The notes under the pieces are model-generated. The model did no database searches, was not told where the DNA came from, and worked only from the letters and a program-made list of their open reading frames with translations. From Marasmius tenuissimus (Eukaryota; Basidiomycota; Agaricomycetes; Agaricales; Marasmiaceae), in NCBI GenBank assembly GCA_029532415.1, contig JAQOTA010000033.1, positions 1-64,000 of the forward strand: a DNA stretch of 64,000 nucleotides. Reading direction: 5' to 3'. The position numbers were made by a program, and so were the translations under genes. Shown piece after piece: positions 1 through 13,045 of the stretch (positions are counted from its first letter, which is position 1; every line of letters starts with the position of its first letter).

Positions 1-2035
1 AACAACTTCTATAACATCAATCTTCAATACCTACTACAATCAATCAATCAACAATACAATAATCCCTTCTAACAATCCTGATACTATGCATACTGCTATT
101 GGGCTTACAATACTCATCATTGCATCTACACACTCAAAATCATACAAATATCACCTACAAACTGCGAAAAAATCACCTACAAAATCATACATATCTACTT
201 ACCCACCTCAACACAATCACCCGCAAAATCATTCAAAATATCCAGCTTCTACACTACACTGCTGCCTGAACATCCCTCATAACTGTGGGTCTCATTCCTA
301 TATCAACTTGTAGACTACTGCTGCGCTTTTTCTGTATTAATTTTTGTAGACTTTCCTACTACGCTTTTTGTACACTCTGTAAGTAATTGTACTGGTCAGT
401 ACAGCTTCAGTTGCCGCCCGCCATTTCACTTCACCGCCGCCTCCGAAAATGATAAACACGCTTTTCCGGCTCATGGGACGTGTTTTTCCGGATTGTCACA
501 ATGCAGTCACACTTCTTTCCAAAAAAGACACGAGAATCACGTCTCGCATATCGTGGGAAAATCACGTGACTTACGCGTCGCAGGTCTGCCTTGCCTCAAT
601 TCCTTGTTCCATCACACACCCAAATCTTGTCCGACTGTCATACATTATATATCATTGGAAAGCCCTATTCAATGCCATCATTTCCGCATAAAATACATTA
701 TGTAATAATAGCTCGGTTCTTGTATTCTGTGACAACACTCTTACACCCCCAATTTCTCACTATTTTGTCTGATCCCTCATCGCGGGAAGTTTGTCGGACA
801 ATCGCACATCAGAATATGATTGTTTGGGCTACTAGCTGTCGGAAAAAAAAAGAATCAGCCTTATCTGATCACTCCTTGTCTCTATACTTGCTTATCAGTC
901 CCAAAAATCACACTTTGATCTATCATGCTTGATATAGACCGCGGGAGCCTGATAAGAGGATCAGACCAAAGAATACCATACTAGACCTTCCCACCTGTCC
1001 AGGAAAAAAAGAATTGGCCCAATCCCATGGCTGGTTCCTCACATCCTTTGGTATTTTTTCGGGGTACCTAAACTGGGATGGATGGGGTATCCAGCCAGCG
1101 GTATATGAGTAGCATCGAGAGCGGTTTTAGTGCCAATGCTCACCGCTACCAAAGTGACTGTCGGGAAGAAGGCTATGTAGGTAGCTACCTTGCCCTGGTT
1201 CTGGCTCTGGACGGCATGAACAACATATACATAGCAAAGGGTAAACCACGCGAGGTTGAACACGAGCTCAAGTTAGCCTTGGAGTGAGTGATGACCATCA
1301 CGCGAGCGCTTGTCTCTGATGGAAGTACATGATGCATATGAATCTTCGATAGAACCATTATGATTGTATGGACCTCTTGCTTTCCTAGTGATCCTTCATA
1401 TTCTAGCCGCTGGATAGCACTTCAGTTTACACTATCAGAGCATGGTCTTTGTTAAACCGACCCGTAAGTAATGCAACCAATAGGTTAATCGCTGCACTCC
1501 CGCCGTAATCCATCAGCCGGAGATAAACTTTGATAAATAAGGCATACTCGGCGCGCGCTCTAGGAGCTCCCTACTCGCGGTGGCGGGTAGGGACAAGACC
1601 GGATCAGCGAGTCTGAAGAGTTCGGCATCTAGACTCGAGAGAAGAACTCAAAGGCACGGGAATAGGTGAGGGTACGGACTCCGCGTTTATGGTCAGAGAA
1701 GCTGATGGAAGAGAAGTATATCCCGCGCAATCTCGTAGCTTCCAGAAGGAACGGCAAGCCTTTTTATGAATTTGGTAACATGATATGCGCGTTTGCACTG
1801 CAAGATATGCGTGAAAGGCTATGTCGAGTCGGGTGGTATCCTTGGTTAAAATCATGAAGTGTTCGGGTGGCGATACTAGACTCTACCTGCTCCCGAAAAA
1901 ATTGTGGCTTTAATTGGTTATGTTTTCAGTAACCAACGGGAAGAGCCACAAAGGAAAGCGTCGAGCTAGCTGCCAATATCTGATGCACAGAATCGTCACG
2001 GACACGTAGCTCCCAGCAGCTCCACGAGTTCAGAG
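1..2035. other. Gene-poor left flank
   Basis: I see no gene I can support here. The first 300 bases are AT-rich and low in complexity, and the rest holds only short unconnected open frames. A hydrophobic 74-residue frame on the minus strand at 1039-1263 has no recognisable family signature or splice-site context. Confidence 0.5.
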
Positions 2036-5000
2036 CCTTGAGATTACTGGCATTGATGACTGCTGTCCACTGGTGGTATCAATGTTGGACGGTGGAGTTG
2101 GGCTCCGGTTTAGCGAAAGTAAAAGCAATTAAAATGCGTACGTACCCATTCAGCATTTTGATTAGGTGTATCCTCAGCACTGGGATGAATGACAAACTTA
2201 GCAGCGCAGCGAAAAGGATCGGAAGGTACCAGCGTGATGCTAGAGACGAAGATGTTTACTAGAGGGTTATCTCAAGCCCACTCACGATCTCAAACAGGGT
2301 CTCAAAGGTTGTGGTTCCGTGTATGAACGATGAACCCTGCGAGTACGAATCCTTGGGTAAGTCCAATTTTTCCAGTAGTGAATGGAATATGAACGAGAAC
2401 CTAGCCGACTCTCGAAAAAACCGCCAGTACAGTGGAGTCGGATATACTCGAGTGGGGGTCAGACGTTGTCCGAGATTACTAGCGTCTAACATAACAAAAA
2501 AACATGGCAAGGCCCAGCGTATGCTGAATTCAGCAAGCTCGTGGAAGTCGTGTGCAACATTGAAACTCGGACTACGCCGACTGTAATGGCCGGTGATATG
2601 AGCTACGAAAGCACAATCAAAAGTCAAAAGAAGAAGCGAAGGAATGCACAATCGTTGTCCCAAATTCTTCTGAGGAATTCGTAGGTTCTACCAGGAGTCG
2701 AAGTATAAGAGCCGTCCGCCGCATGGTTTGTGTATATTAACATGGCGCTTCCCCAACAACCGAGATGTAGTAGTCGAGTTCAGTATCACTGAGTGCAGAC
2801 GCTATATGTCCTGAGCCTGAGCAGTAGAATCCCAAAGCAATGCGGGAGAGAAGACTAGAAGAACGGATAAAGACGTGGTCGACAAAGGGGGACAGTCCAT
2901 TTAAGATGCTCTACGTCGGACGGTACTATCGACCTCGATTGACTACGGTTGTGCTTGCACCAGGCCACTAGTGACCCTCATAGGGCAACGAAAGCCAGTA
3001 CAATTCCGGGTTCGAACGTTTAACGTTTAACTGCCATTGCATTGAAAGTTCCTGATTGTTAGGCCGCTAGGCGTGAATTGGCGAGCTCGGAAGCGTGTCC
3101 AGCAGCGAGTAGACGAGAACGAGGGAATTTGTAATATTTTCTTCAGATTCTGAGTGCTGAAAACTCTGGAAACTGTGTCGTTTTGCCATCGTTTTGGCTG
3201 AGGATATGAGGGTAAAGGAAGAAAAAAAGCCATGTGACAATTTTGCTTGAGCCATGGACACGTAACGGTACGGTTTGTCCATTGACATTTATCTCCGGAG
3301 GCAACGGACTTGATCGATTGATCGATTGCACGGCCCAAGCTTTCACCTCCATCGGATAAACCGTGATTCAGCTTCAGGAGCATATTCCACATATAGAGAA
3401 CTTACTCGATGCCGCCAAACATACCTCTTATCTTCCGGCACCTCATCACGACGTCGCAAATCTCACCTGAATGATTTCTCTTCTACCACAGCCTCTATTT
3501 AGTTCCATCCGCGGTACCCAAGCTCTCCGGCACAAAACTTGGCCTCTCGAGGCTTTCGTGCCGCGGTTCTCCAGTGGGCCTCGTCCGAGCTCTCTTTGAA
3601 TGGGAGGCAGAGACGACAGCCGGTTGCTTGAAAGTTGAGGAATGGATGTGGGTATCAGAATTGGGGATCGGACTTCGCCGCGATGAACTTTTCAACTACT
3701 GATTAGGTACCCAATGTTCTTTCCCGAAGCAGTGGCTAAACGATAGACAGCTCGCGATCAAACATTTCACTTAGAATACCAGGAGCCCCAAAATGAAAGA
3801 ATCAGGTGACAACAGGACCGCACCCTAGCTCCGATAAAGAACAAAACGTTCAATTGAGGGCTCGGACGACCGGAACGCTGAATAGAATCAGCTATAGTAG
3901 TCGAGAAGGGGTGGGAGTAGGAGTATGTTGATACTATTTTCAAGTCGGACCGAGAACAGTACCTATATATTACGAACTTCCAACTCTTCGCCAAAGTAGA
4001 AGATTTCAGATTGTTCATGGGATGTCTCGAGTTAGCCTCTGAATCCGGAGATCGCGAACTGAAAGCCAAGGCTTCAAATGTTTCATTGACGACGAGAATG
4101 AGCCGTTGCTCGTTCTCAGTCAGCCCTCAGAATCATGAGAAATCAACGCATTGATGAAGAAAGGAACTCAAGTCGTCTCGAAAACAGAGAACGCCAAGCA
4201 AGAAATCCACCTCTTGTAGAACCTTGGTGTCCAACGCGAGCCTCTTGGGATACCTCGCTATATCCTCGTCTACTAACGTCAAGAAGCCCCCTTTCAAGAA
4301 AAAGCTAAACGTTGATGGACCCCAAGTGCGAATCCCAGGCTCCGAGTCCGAATACGAGAGTGGAGTGAGGTTCCGACGTAGCAAAAGCGATAAGAATACG
4401 TACAGTACCCACCCAGCGCAGCTTTGATTAGGTGGATTTTCGGCAGCAAGATAAGTAACCTGGCGGCGCAGCGCTATATAGGATCGGAGGGTGCAGTGTG
4501 CGTGCGTTCAACTCAGCGGCGGAAACATTTCGTCGGGGGGATATCCTTAGCCCCCCTCGGACTTGGTGAAACAGCAGGAACGATCGTTCGCACACGGAAC
4601 TACCATGGTCCTAGTATAATCCAAGTCGAGCCCCCTGTTTGAGGTTGTGGGTCCAATTTTCCAGTAGTGAAGGGAAAGTCCCACGAAAGAGAGGAGAACC
4701 CTAGCGGCAAGCCTTTACAGTGTGCGAGAACCAAAAACTTGCGATTCGTCAAGCAAAGAATTCGAGAAGTTAGGATCGATGGGTACGAGAAACAACTTCT
4801 AGATGCGGTAAACGGTTCAACAGGACTCATACATCAAACCTCCCGACATCCACGGATACGCTTGAATGGAGGGCCACAAATTGTCCGGAATTACGAGGTC
4901 CAACGTAACAGTAGACTCTGAATAAGACCAGGCGCCGTTTGTTGAAGAATCCATTACCACTAGACGTAACGGGAAAAACATAGCACGACTCAAAGCGTAG

Positions 5001-6560
5001 TGAACGCTGAGGGTCAAATAGCTCGTAAAAGTCGTGCGCAAAACGTAGGCATCAATGAAAATCAAACCTGACGGGTGGTGAGGATGACACGTAAAAGCGA
5101 GAATTCTCGAAAACAGTCCCGGCTATCGTCGACTCTGAGCTCGTGGCTCAAGGTCAGAAGTGGAGAGAGTTGAGCCCAGCGGGGCCTTGATCTTGTGAGC
5201 GTGGAGGTCGTCTATCCCGAGCAGGTAGTAGATCGTTCAACCACGTCGACAGGATTATGTATTCGGATATCAGGCTCAAATACCCCGAGTGAGGCAGAGA
5301 CTCAAATTTTCGTGAAAAAACTCCGAGACGTTGAGAACCCAAGCTATAGTCGGGGAAGGGTTGGGAGTGGGAATCGGACCGATAGCACCAGAGAGCTTCC
5401 AAAGGACGACTAGCTCTATCAGAAAATCCACAGATTCTGAAAACCGGGAGCGACAGAAAGGTACCGCAGAGTTTCTACCGAGAAGGCAGAGAGAAAGATA
5501 CCGACAATCAACGGCGCTGCGGAAGAAAAGAGGGACGTCGAGCAAGCAGATATCAATCCCTTCAGGGGGACTTGGCTCCACAATCCAACAAGGACAGGTG
5601 GAGCGTAGCCAAAGTGATAAGAGCGAATACATAGTTAGCGCCAGTGCTTTGATTCTTCGATAACGAGATAAGAAACTAGCCCGGCGCAGCTAGGACAGGA
5701 GACTCGGAGGAACCCACTGATACGAAACGTTGTGTTTGTCGGGTATGAAATACAGAGGTAAGCCTGTAAACGGGGGGAGGCTGAGCCCGCGTGTGAAGCC
5801 AAGCTGTTCGCGTGTTTGTAATTGTAGGTCCAACGTACAACACAAGCAGAAGACCCTGAGTAAGCCCGAGTTATGAGCGACTACCGGAACCACGACTTCG
5901 GGATGTCTGAGCCCATTTGACAGTCGTAGATAAAGCGTCGAGAGTTCTAGTCGTAAAGGATCAGACATTTCGGAGGTAGATGGAAGGAAACGAGAAGCCG
6001 AATCGAAACCTCCCGGCGCCCACGGTAATGGTACAGTGGAGTTGGGGGGGCCAGAGATTGTCCGAGATTACGAGTCTCCAACGTGACGGAAAAGCGTAGT
6101 ACGAAACTAGCCAGGCCTGGGCAGTCACGGTAAAAACATACACCAAGCGTAGTGCGCAGACCGTCTTGGAACCTTGTAAAGTGGAGTCCGACGGTAAGAG
6201 TAATAAGACGTAAAAGCTCCCGACGTTGAACGACTCTGAACTCGTGGCTCGTGAGACGCCGAAGCTCCAAAGCGGAAAGGTAACGAAAGGATTTGGTCTC
6301 GTGAGCGTCTATTCCGAGAGCTTCATATCGGGAGTTCCCAACGATTGTCCATAGTGTGCCAGCTCATGATTCGGATATCGGTTGAAATACCCCGAGTGAG
6401 GTAGGGACTCGGATATCCGTTCAAAGCTGTACTTTGTGTGGAAGTGTGGAGTAGCATTTTTGAGTTGGACCTCGGGTGGGGTACGTCCTCCCGGGTGTTT
6501 GATTAGGTGTAATTTCGGTACAAGCATGTAGGGTGTTCAATCGACGCGCAGGGCTAAGGC
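2036..6560. repeat. Field of diverged direct repeats, no intact gene
   Basis: Several sequence blocks recur in the same orientation. A GATTAGGTG block followed by a GGCGCAGCG-like stretch occurs near 2160 and 4428, with a partial copy near 6500. A CCAGTAGTGAA block is at about 2370 and 4660. TTGTCCGAGATTAC or a close variant is at about 2468, 4879 and 6057. ATACCCCGAGTGAGG is at about 5279 and 6385. AGCTATAGT followed by a G-rich GGGAGT run is at about 3890 and 5343. The spacing suggests units of about 1.1 and 2.2 kb. No reading frame survives across units, so this looks like an old tandem or transposon-derived array rather than a gene. Confidence 0.6.
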
Positions 6561-7182
6561 CGGATCTAGTGGGGATCGTGGGCGCTGGAATGATGATATC
6601 CATGTTGAGGATGGCCGAAGAAGGCAGGTAGGAAAGCCACCAATGGGAAAAGACTGTTGCCGATAGACTTTTGTTCATAACGGACCGAGAGCGAGGCAGG
6701 GTCTAGAGCCTCGTGAGGCACGGTCGCAAGTTGCCGAAGCCTGCCAGATATGGCGTCATAGGGTTATACGCGGGAGAAGGTGAAACGTACAACCGAAAAC
6801 GATCTGAAGCAAGAAGTAAAACGCTACGTTTTTTTTTTTTCAAACGTAGAGGAGTCGTTGTCGCTCGGAGAGTTCTCCACCTCGGAACTGACAGACGTCG
6901 AACACGAGGGAACGTGGAGGCGGCGTAGTTGGAGCTTCTTGGATCGACGGAAATGGAAAATTGAATTCGTGTGAATTTTGTGACCAGCTGATCAAACGTT
7001 TTACGTAAAGAAAGCAGTGCCTATTCTTTTTCGCCTGGACGGGTCCATCATCGTTGTGTGTTTTTTCCCTTCTGCCCTTCTTGTCGCCGCCGGTCAACCG
7101 AGGTCGTCTGGTTGCTGTCGTCTCTCTTACTCTCTTCTGTCGGCCAACAAAACTAGCTGTGGTTGGGCTTTCCGTTGGCTAG

Positions 7183-10100
7183 ATGAGCACGGTAACGACG
7201 CCCAGCGATAGCACAGTCAGTTGGGTCACAGCGCAGGACCGCGAATTCGACCAAGATACTTTCGATTTCGACGGTACACCCACCATGTCTTCCAACAACA
7301 CTTCACCCAACGAAACCTCGCCTTCCCTCAACACGTTCGTCGACAATCTCGACCTGCTGATCTCGTATTATGAATCGCCGCCGCACATTCCTCTCGGGTT
7401 CTCCGAGCGGTTGAACCGGGCGTTGGTCGAGTTTGAGGATGGGGACTGGAGAAAGACGAGTATTCTGAGGACGTTGGGCAGGATAGTCGGCAGAATGAGA
7501 AGAGCCGAGGGAGTTTTGCGGGATAATGGGATCGTTCTGCCGCCTTACGAGGACGGCGATTTCGGGCAGTCACAGGAGAAATTGCACGGGAAGGATATGG
7601 GCGATTGGCCGTCGGATTGGTCGAGGAAGACTGCAGCTGCCGCGACCTCTCATTCTCGCCGAATCTCTCCGGCACTCAACCTCGGCGACCTCCCCAACTT
7701 CCCTCACAGAAACGCCAGCTCTCGAAGCGCATCTGCCAGGACTAGCGCGTTCGGCAGGACTCCCTTCAGTGCTGGCCACGTCGTCCAAACGAAAGACGAG
7801 ATCGATTATCTGAATCATCATCACGCTCATCCTTATCCCAGCCCTCCCTCTTACCCGCCCAATCCGTACCCAGCCATTCACTCCGCAACACATCCTTCAT
7901 CTAACGCCCACGACACACAGAACCAGATCGAGCAGCGTGAAAAGTACTTTATCCGGAATACCACCAATTCCGGTCCCTCCGTCTCAGCTCCCCCAACTTC
8001 CCATATCGACTACGGCATCTGTCCACGTTGTCTGAACAGAGTCACAGACGTTATGGCCGCCAGTCGAATCCTCGATTTCTCAATGGGTTCAGAAGCAGGT
8101 ACTCCTGGTTCTCCTCTCGTCGTGGCCAGTGGTGGCGCTCTCGCGACAGCTGCCATGGAGTCCGGTCTTAGTGCGGTGGAGGAACTTCGCTTGCTCAAAG
8201 CACAGGTGCAGGATGTGGCTAGGGTTTGCAAAGCTGTTGCGGATGGAGATTTGAGTCAGAAGATTACCGTTCCCGTGCAGGGGATGGTCATGGTCACGCT
8301 CAAGGATGTTATCAATACTATGGTTAGTCTTCTGTCTCTCGTTTTGGACTGTACTAATCGTTCTCTCGTTGTAGGTCGACAAACTCGGACAATTCGCAAA
8401 GGAAGTCACTCGTGTCTCCCAAGAGGTCGGTACGGAAGGCAAACTCGGCGGTCAAGCTCTCGTTCTCGACGTCGAAGGGACATGGAGAGAGTTGACCGGT
8501 GTCGTCAACAAACTAGCTGCCAATTTGACTAGCCAGGTAAGTCAACTTTATTCCTCTTCTCATATTCGCTTTACTAATTATTCCTTCTCATAGGTCCGCT
8601 CCATCGCCAAAGTAACCAAAGCCGTCGCTCTCGGAGACTTGTCCAAACAGATCGAAGTCGACGCTCGAGGTGAAATCCTGGATTTGAAGAACACTGTACG
8701 TCTCCTCCCTTACATCCCCTTCCTTCCTCTCACTAATGCTCTCGTAGGTCAACGGAATGGTCGTCCGACTCCGAGCTCTCGCCGCAGAAGTCACCCGTGT
8801 CACCCTCGAAGTCGGTTCCCAAGGAAAACTAGGTGGTCAAGCCAACGTCCCCGACGTCGAAGGCGTCTGGTTCGAATTAGTCCGAAACGTCAACCGCATG
8901 TGTTCGTCCATCACCGACCAAGTCAGATCCATCGCTATCGTCACCACCGCCGTAGCTGGTGGAGATTTGACCCAGAAGATTGAGATGCAGGTCGAGGGAG
9001 AGGTGGCTACGTTGAAGAAGACGGTCAATAACATGGTGAGTGTTCCCTTTCTCTTTTTCCTGTTTCGAGCTCGTTCTGACACCCCCGATAGGTTGACCAA
9101 TTAGGAGCATTCGCATCAGAAGTAACTCGTGTGGCTCTCGAAGTCGGAACGCAAGGTATCCTTGGAGGTCAAGCACGAGTTGAAGGTGTTCAAGGTACCT
9201 GGGCCGATTTGACTAGGAACGTCAACGTTAGTCTTTCTCTCTTCGTCTCTCCCTTCCTTCTCTTACGGTTTTTGCCTCGTAGAAAATGGCCTCAAACTTG
9301 ACAAATCAAGTCCGTTCCATCTCGGAAGTCACCAAAGCCGTCGCACAGGGGAATTTGAGCAAGTTTGTAGAGGTGGATGTGCAGGGGGAGATGCTGGATT
9401 TGAAGGAGACTGTGAGTGTCTATTTCGTTTGTTTTTCGTTCTTCGCTATGGTCTGGTTATGGGTGATGGCCTACTGGTGTTTGTGCTAGCACCGGCACTG
9501 GTGTTGACGACGTTGACGGTGGTCAGTCCTGACCAGGAGCCGATACCATTCACGCTACAGCTGGCTCTTGGCTTCTTGGAAGACCTCGAGCTGAACGTGT
9601 CGACGTTCGTGTTGCGACCGTAGCTGGTACTCGTGCTGACGCTGGTGGCCTACCCATTCTCTTCCTCGTTTCTCACTTCTTGCATACCTTTCGCTTCCCT
9701 ACGCTTGATGACGAGCGATACTAACCTCTCCTACAGGTCAACTCCATGGTCGTCCAACTCTCCACGTTCTCCAACGAAGTCACCCGAGTGTCCCTCGAAG
9801 TCGGAACGGAGGGTATCCTCGGAGGTCAAGCCTTCGTACCCGACGTCCAAGGAGAATGGAAGGTACGTCCAACCGTTGGGTAGTAGGGACAGAGAACGAG
9901 CACTCATACTTCCCCATAGTCCCTCACCGACAACGTCAACCTGATGGCCATGAACTTGACCAACCAAGTCCGTTCCATCGCCGAAGTCACCAAAGCCGTC
10001 GCTTCAGGTGACTTGACCAAGAAGATCGTCGTTGATGTCAAGGGAGAAATCGCCGATTTGAAGGAGACGGTCAACGAGATGACGGAGAGTTTGAGTGTTT

Positions 10101-13045
10101 TCGCTGATGAGGTACGGATGTTTTGTTTTGATTTCGTAGCGGTTGATACTGATTTTCTATGCCTGTTTGTAGGTCACTCGGGTGGCTCGTGAAGTCGGCA
10201 CGGAAGGTAAATTGGGAGGTCAAGCCAGAGTTGCCAATGTTGCTGGAACGTGGAAGGCCTTGACGGACAATGTGAACGTTATGGCCAACAACGTACGTTC
10301 TTCCATCTTTCGTTTCCTTGTAGCTTACACTAACGACTTATCCTTCCCTAGTTGACGCTCCAAGTCCGAACGATCGCTGTAGCGACTACCGCTGTCGCTC
10401 GAGGAGATTTGACACAGAAGATCGTAGGGGTCTCCGTCAGCGGAGAGATGCTGAACTTGGTCAACACGATCAACGATATGATTGACCAGTTGTCGTGAGT
10501 ACAACCTGCTCCCCCTCCTCTCCTCGTCTGTATTCACTTTCACTCCGTGCAGAATCTTCGCCGTCGAAGTCAAGAAGGTCGCTCGAGAAGTCGGAACAGA
10601 GGGTAAACTCGGTGTCCAAGCCGAAGTCGGGAACGTCCAAGGAATTTGGCAGGAAATCACGTTCGTCCCCAATCTCCCTCTCCTCAATTCCTCGTAACTA
10701 AGTCTTTCTCGTTGGGTTAGCCTCTCCGTCAACACTATGGCAGGCAACTTGACCACCCAAGTTCGTGGTTTCGCCCAAATCTCTGCAGCGGCTATGGACG
10801 GCGACTTCACTCGGTTCATCACCGTCGAAGCTAGTGGAGAGATGGATAGTTTGAAGACGCAGATCAACAATATGGTCTTCAACTTGCGGGATAGGTAAAG
10901 CCCCCCTTGTTACTTCGTTGGGGAGTATGAACGAGTTGCTGACCTTCTCTCGCCGTTTACAGCATCCAGAAGAACACTGCGGCCAGGGAAGCTGCCGAGT
11001 TGGCGAACAGGAGTAAGAGCGAGTTTTTGGCGAACATGAGTCATGAGATTCGGTGAGTTTTTGGTTCTCCCTTTGCTCGAGGCTGGCGGGGTCTTCGTTT
11101 TGGCTTCCTCAAGCCCGTACTGGTGGGCAAGGGCGGTTTTGCTTTCGGATTGCCAGTGCCTCCTTCGCTATCCCTTTTTCAAGCCCTACAAACGACGAAG
11201 TGTACTGATGCGATGTTGTTACCCTCCAGAACCCCCATGAACGGAATCATCGGAATGACAGAACTCACCCTGGACAGTGACTTGAACAGGTCACAGAGGG
11301 AGAGCTTGCTCCTCGTGCACTCGTTGGCCCGGTCGCTGCTGTTGATCATTGACGATATTTTGGATATCTCGAAGAGTGAGCTGGTGATCCTCGCTTGCGC
11401 GTATGCAACTTTTTTGTTAACTATACCTCACCACAGTCGAAGCTGGTCGTATGACGATGGAAGCCGTCTCCTACTCCCTCCGTCAAACCGTTTTCGGTAT
11501 CCTCAAAACTCTCGTCGTCCGAGCCTCCCAAAACAACCTCGATCTCACATACGACGTCGAACCCGACATCCCTGACCAGCTCATCGGTGACTCTCTTCGT
11601 CTACGACAAGTCATCACCAACTTGGTCGGGAATGCCATCAAATTCACCCCGAGCAAGGTTACACGCAAGGGCCACGTCGCATTGAGCTGTCGGTTATTGG
11701 CTAGTGACGACCAGAGCGTAACGTTGGAGTTCTGCGTGCTGGATACGGGTATCGGTATTGCGAAGGACAAGTTGAACCTGATCTTCGATACGTTCTGTCA
11801 GGCTGATGGGAGTACGACGAGGGTGCGTTGTTTTCTTTTTTGTTTCGAAATGAACTTGACCTAACCTATTGGTTTCTTTAGGAATATGGAGGTACCGGTC
11901 TTGGTCTCTCCATCTCGAAACGGCTCGTTTCCCTCATGCAAGGCAACATGTGGGTTGAGTCTGAAGTTCAGAAAGGATCTCGGTTCTTCTTCACCATCAC
12001 CTCCCAAATCTCGCAACCTTCTCTCGAGAACACCTTACAGAAGATGGCACCGTTCGCGAAGAGGACTATACTCTTCGTGGATACGCTGTACGACAAGACG
12101 GGTGTCGTAGACCGAATTACAGAGTTGGGTCTGAAGCCATTCGTGGTACACGAGGTCGGAACGTTGGCGGATAAGGAGCAATGCCCTCATATTGATACGA
12201 TTGTGGTTGATTCATTAGCTGTGGTATGTCGTGCTCACTCTTTTTACCCCCTCTTCTGGTTGCTGAATATTCTTTTTCGTAGACGGAAACGATTAGGGAA
12301 ATCGAACACCTACGGTATATCCCCATTGTCCTCCTTGCACCTTCGATGCCGCGCCTCAACCTGAAATGGTGCCTCGACAACTCTATCACCTCGCAAGTGA
12401 CCACACCGGTGACTGCGCAGGACTTGTCTTCTGCTCTGGTCTCTGCACTGGAATCGTCTACGGTGTCGCCGGTATCTGCCCCCAACGATGTCACGTATGA
12501 TATCCTACTGGCGGAGGACAACTTGGTCAACCAGAAACTCGCAGTGAAGATACTAGAGAAGTACGGGCATAGCGTTGAGATCGCGGAGAATGGTTCGCTG
12601 GCGGTGGAGGCGTACAAGGCCAGGATTCTGCAAGGCAGACCGTTCGATATCATTCTTGTAAGTTGGCCCTTCCTTTGACCTTGGCTTGTGTTCACCTTTT
12701 ACGATATAGATGGATGTATCGATGCCGTTCATGGGGGGTATGGAGGCTACGGAGCTGATTAGGTCGTATGAGATGCATAAGGGATTGCAGCCCACGCCGA
12801 TTATTGCGCTTACGGCTCATGCTAGTGCGTATCTCCTTCGTCTTTTTACTCGATGCCTATGCTTACTGTTACGTCCTCTCTTTCCAGTGATTGGTGACCG
12901 TGAGCGTTGCCTCCAGGCCGGAATGGACGACCACATCACGAAGCCTCTGAGAAGAGCGGACTTATTGAATGCGATCAACAAGCTCGCTGGGGAGAGGAGT
13001 GTTGGCAACAAGCACATGAGAAGACCGGCGATTACCGCTTCATGA
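7183..13045 (+). CDS. NIK1: Group III hybrid histidine kinase (NIK1/OS-1 type)
   Basis: Cytosolic hybrid histidine kinase. In other fungi this class feeds the Ypd1-Ssk1 phosphorelay that controls the HOG MAP kinase and is the target of fludioxonil-type fungicides. I count 19 exons: 7183-8322, 8375-8536, 8594-8695, 8748-9035, 9092-9226, 9283-9411, 9737-9862, 9920-10111, 10173-10292, 10352-10494, 10553-10660, 10721-10894, 10963-11052, 11230-11375, 11437-11822, 11882-12223, 12283-12657, 12710-12824 and 12888-13045. They sum to 4431 nt (1476 aa). The low-complexity N terminus is followed by seven visible HAMP-type repeats with the core QVRSIAxVTKAVAxGDL. Then come the H-box [17 protein letters not shown], the N-box [31 protein letters not shown], and a C-terminal receiver with the acceptor aspartate in DIILMDVSMP and lysine in ITKPL. 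There are no membrane segments. All key residues are present, so the gene looks functional. Confidence 0.96.

Noticed and set aside
1039..1263. Hydrophobic minus-strand frame as a membrane-protein fragment
   Set aside because: It is short, with no family motif or splice partners.
2259..2663. 134-residue minus-strand frame and similar frames in 2-6.5 kb
   Set aside because: They fall within the diverged repeat field, differ between copies and show no domain.
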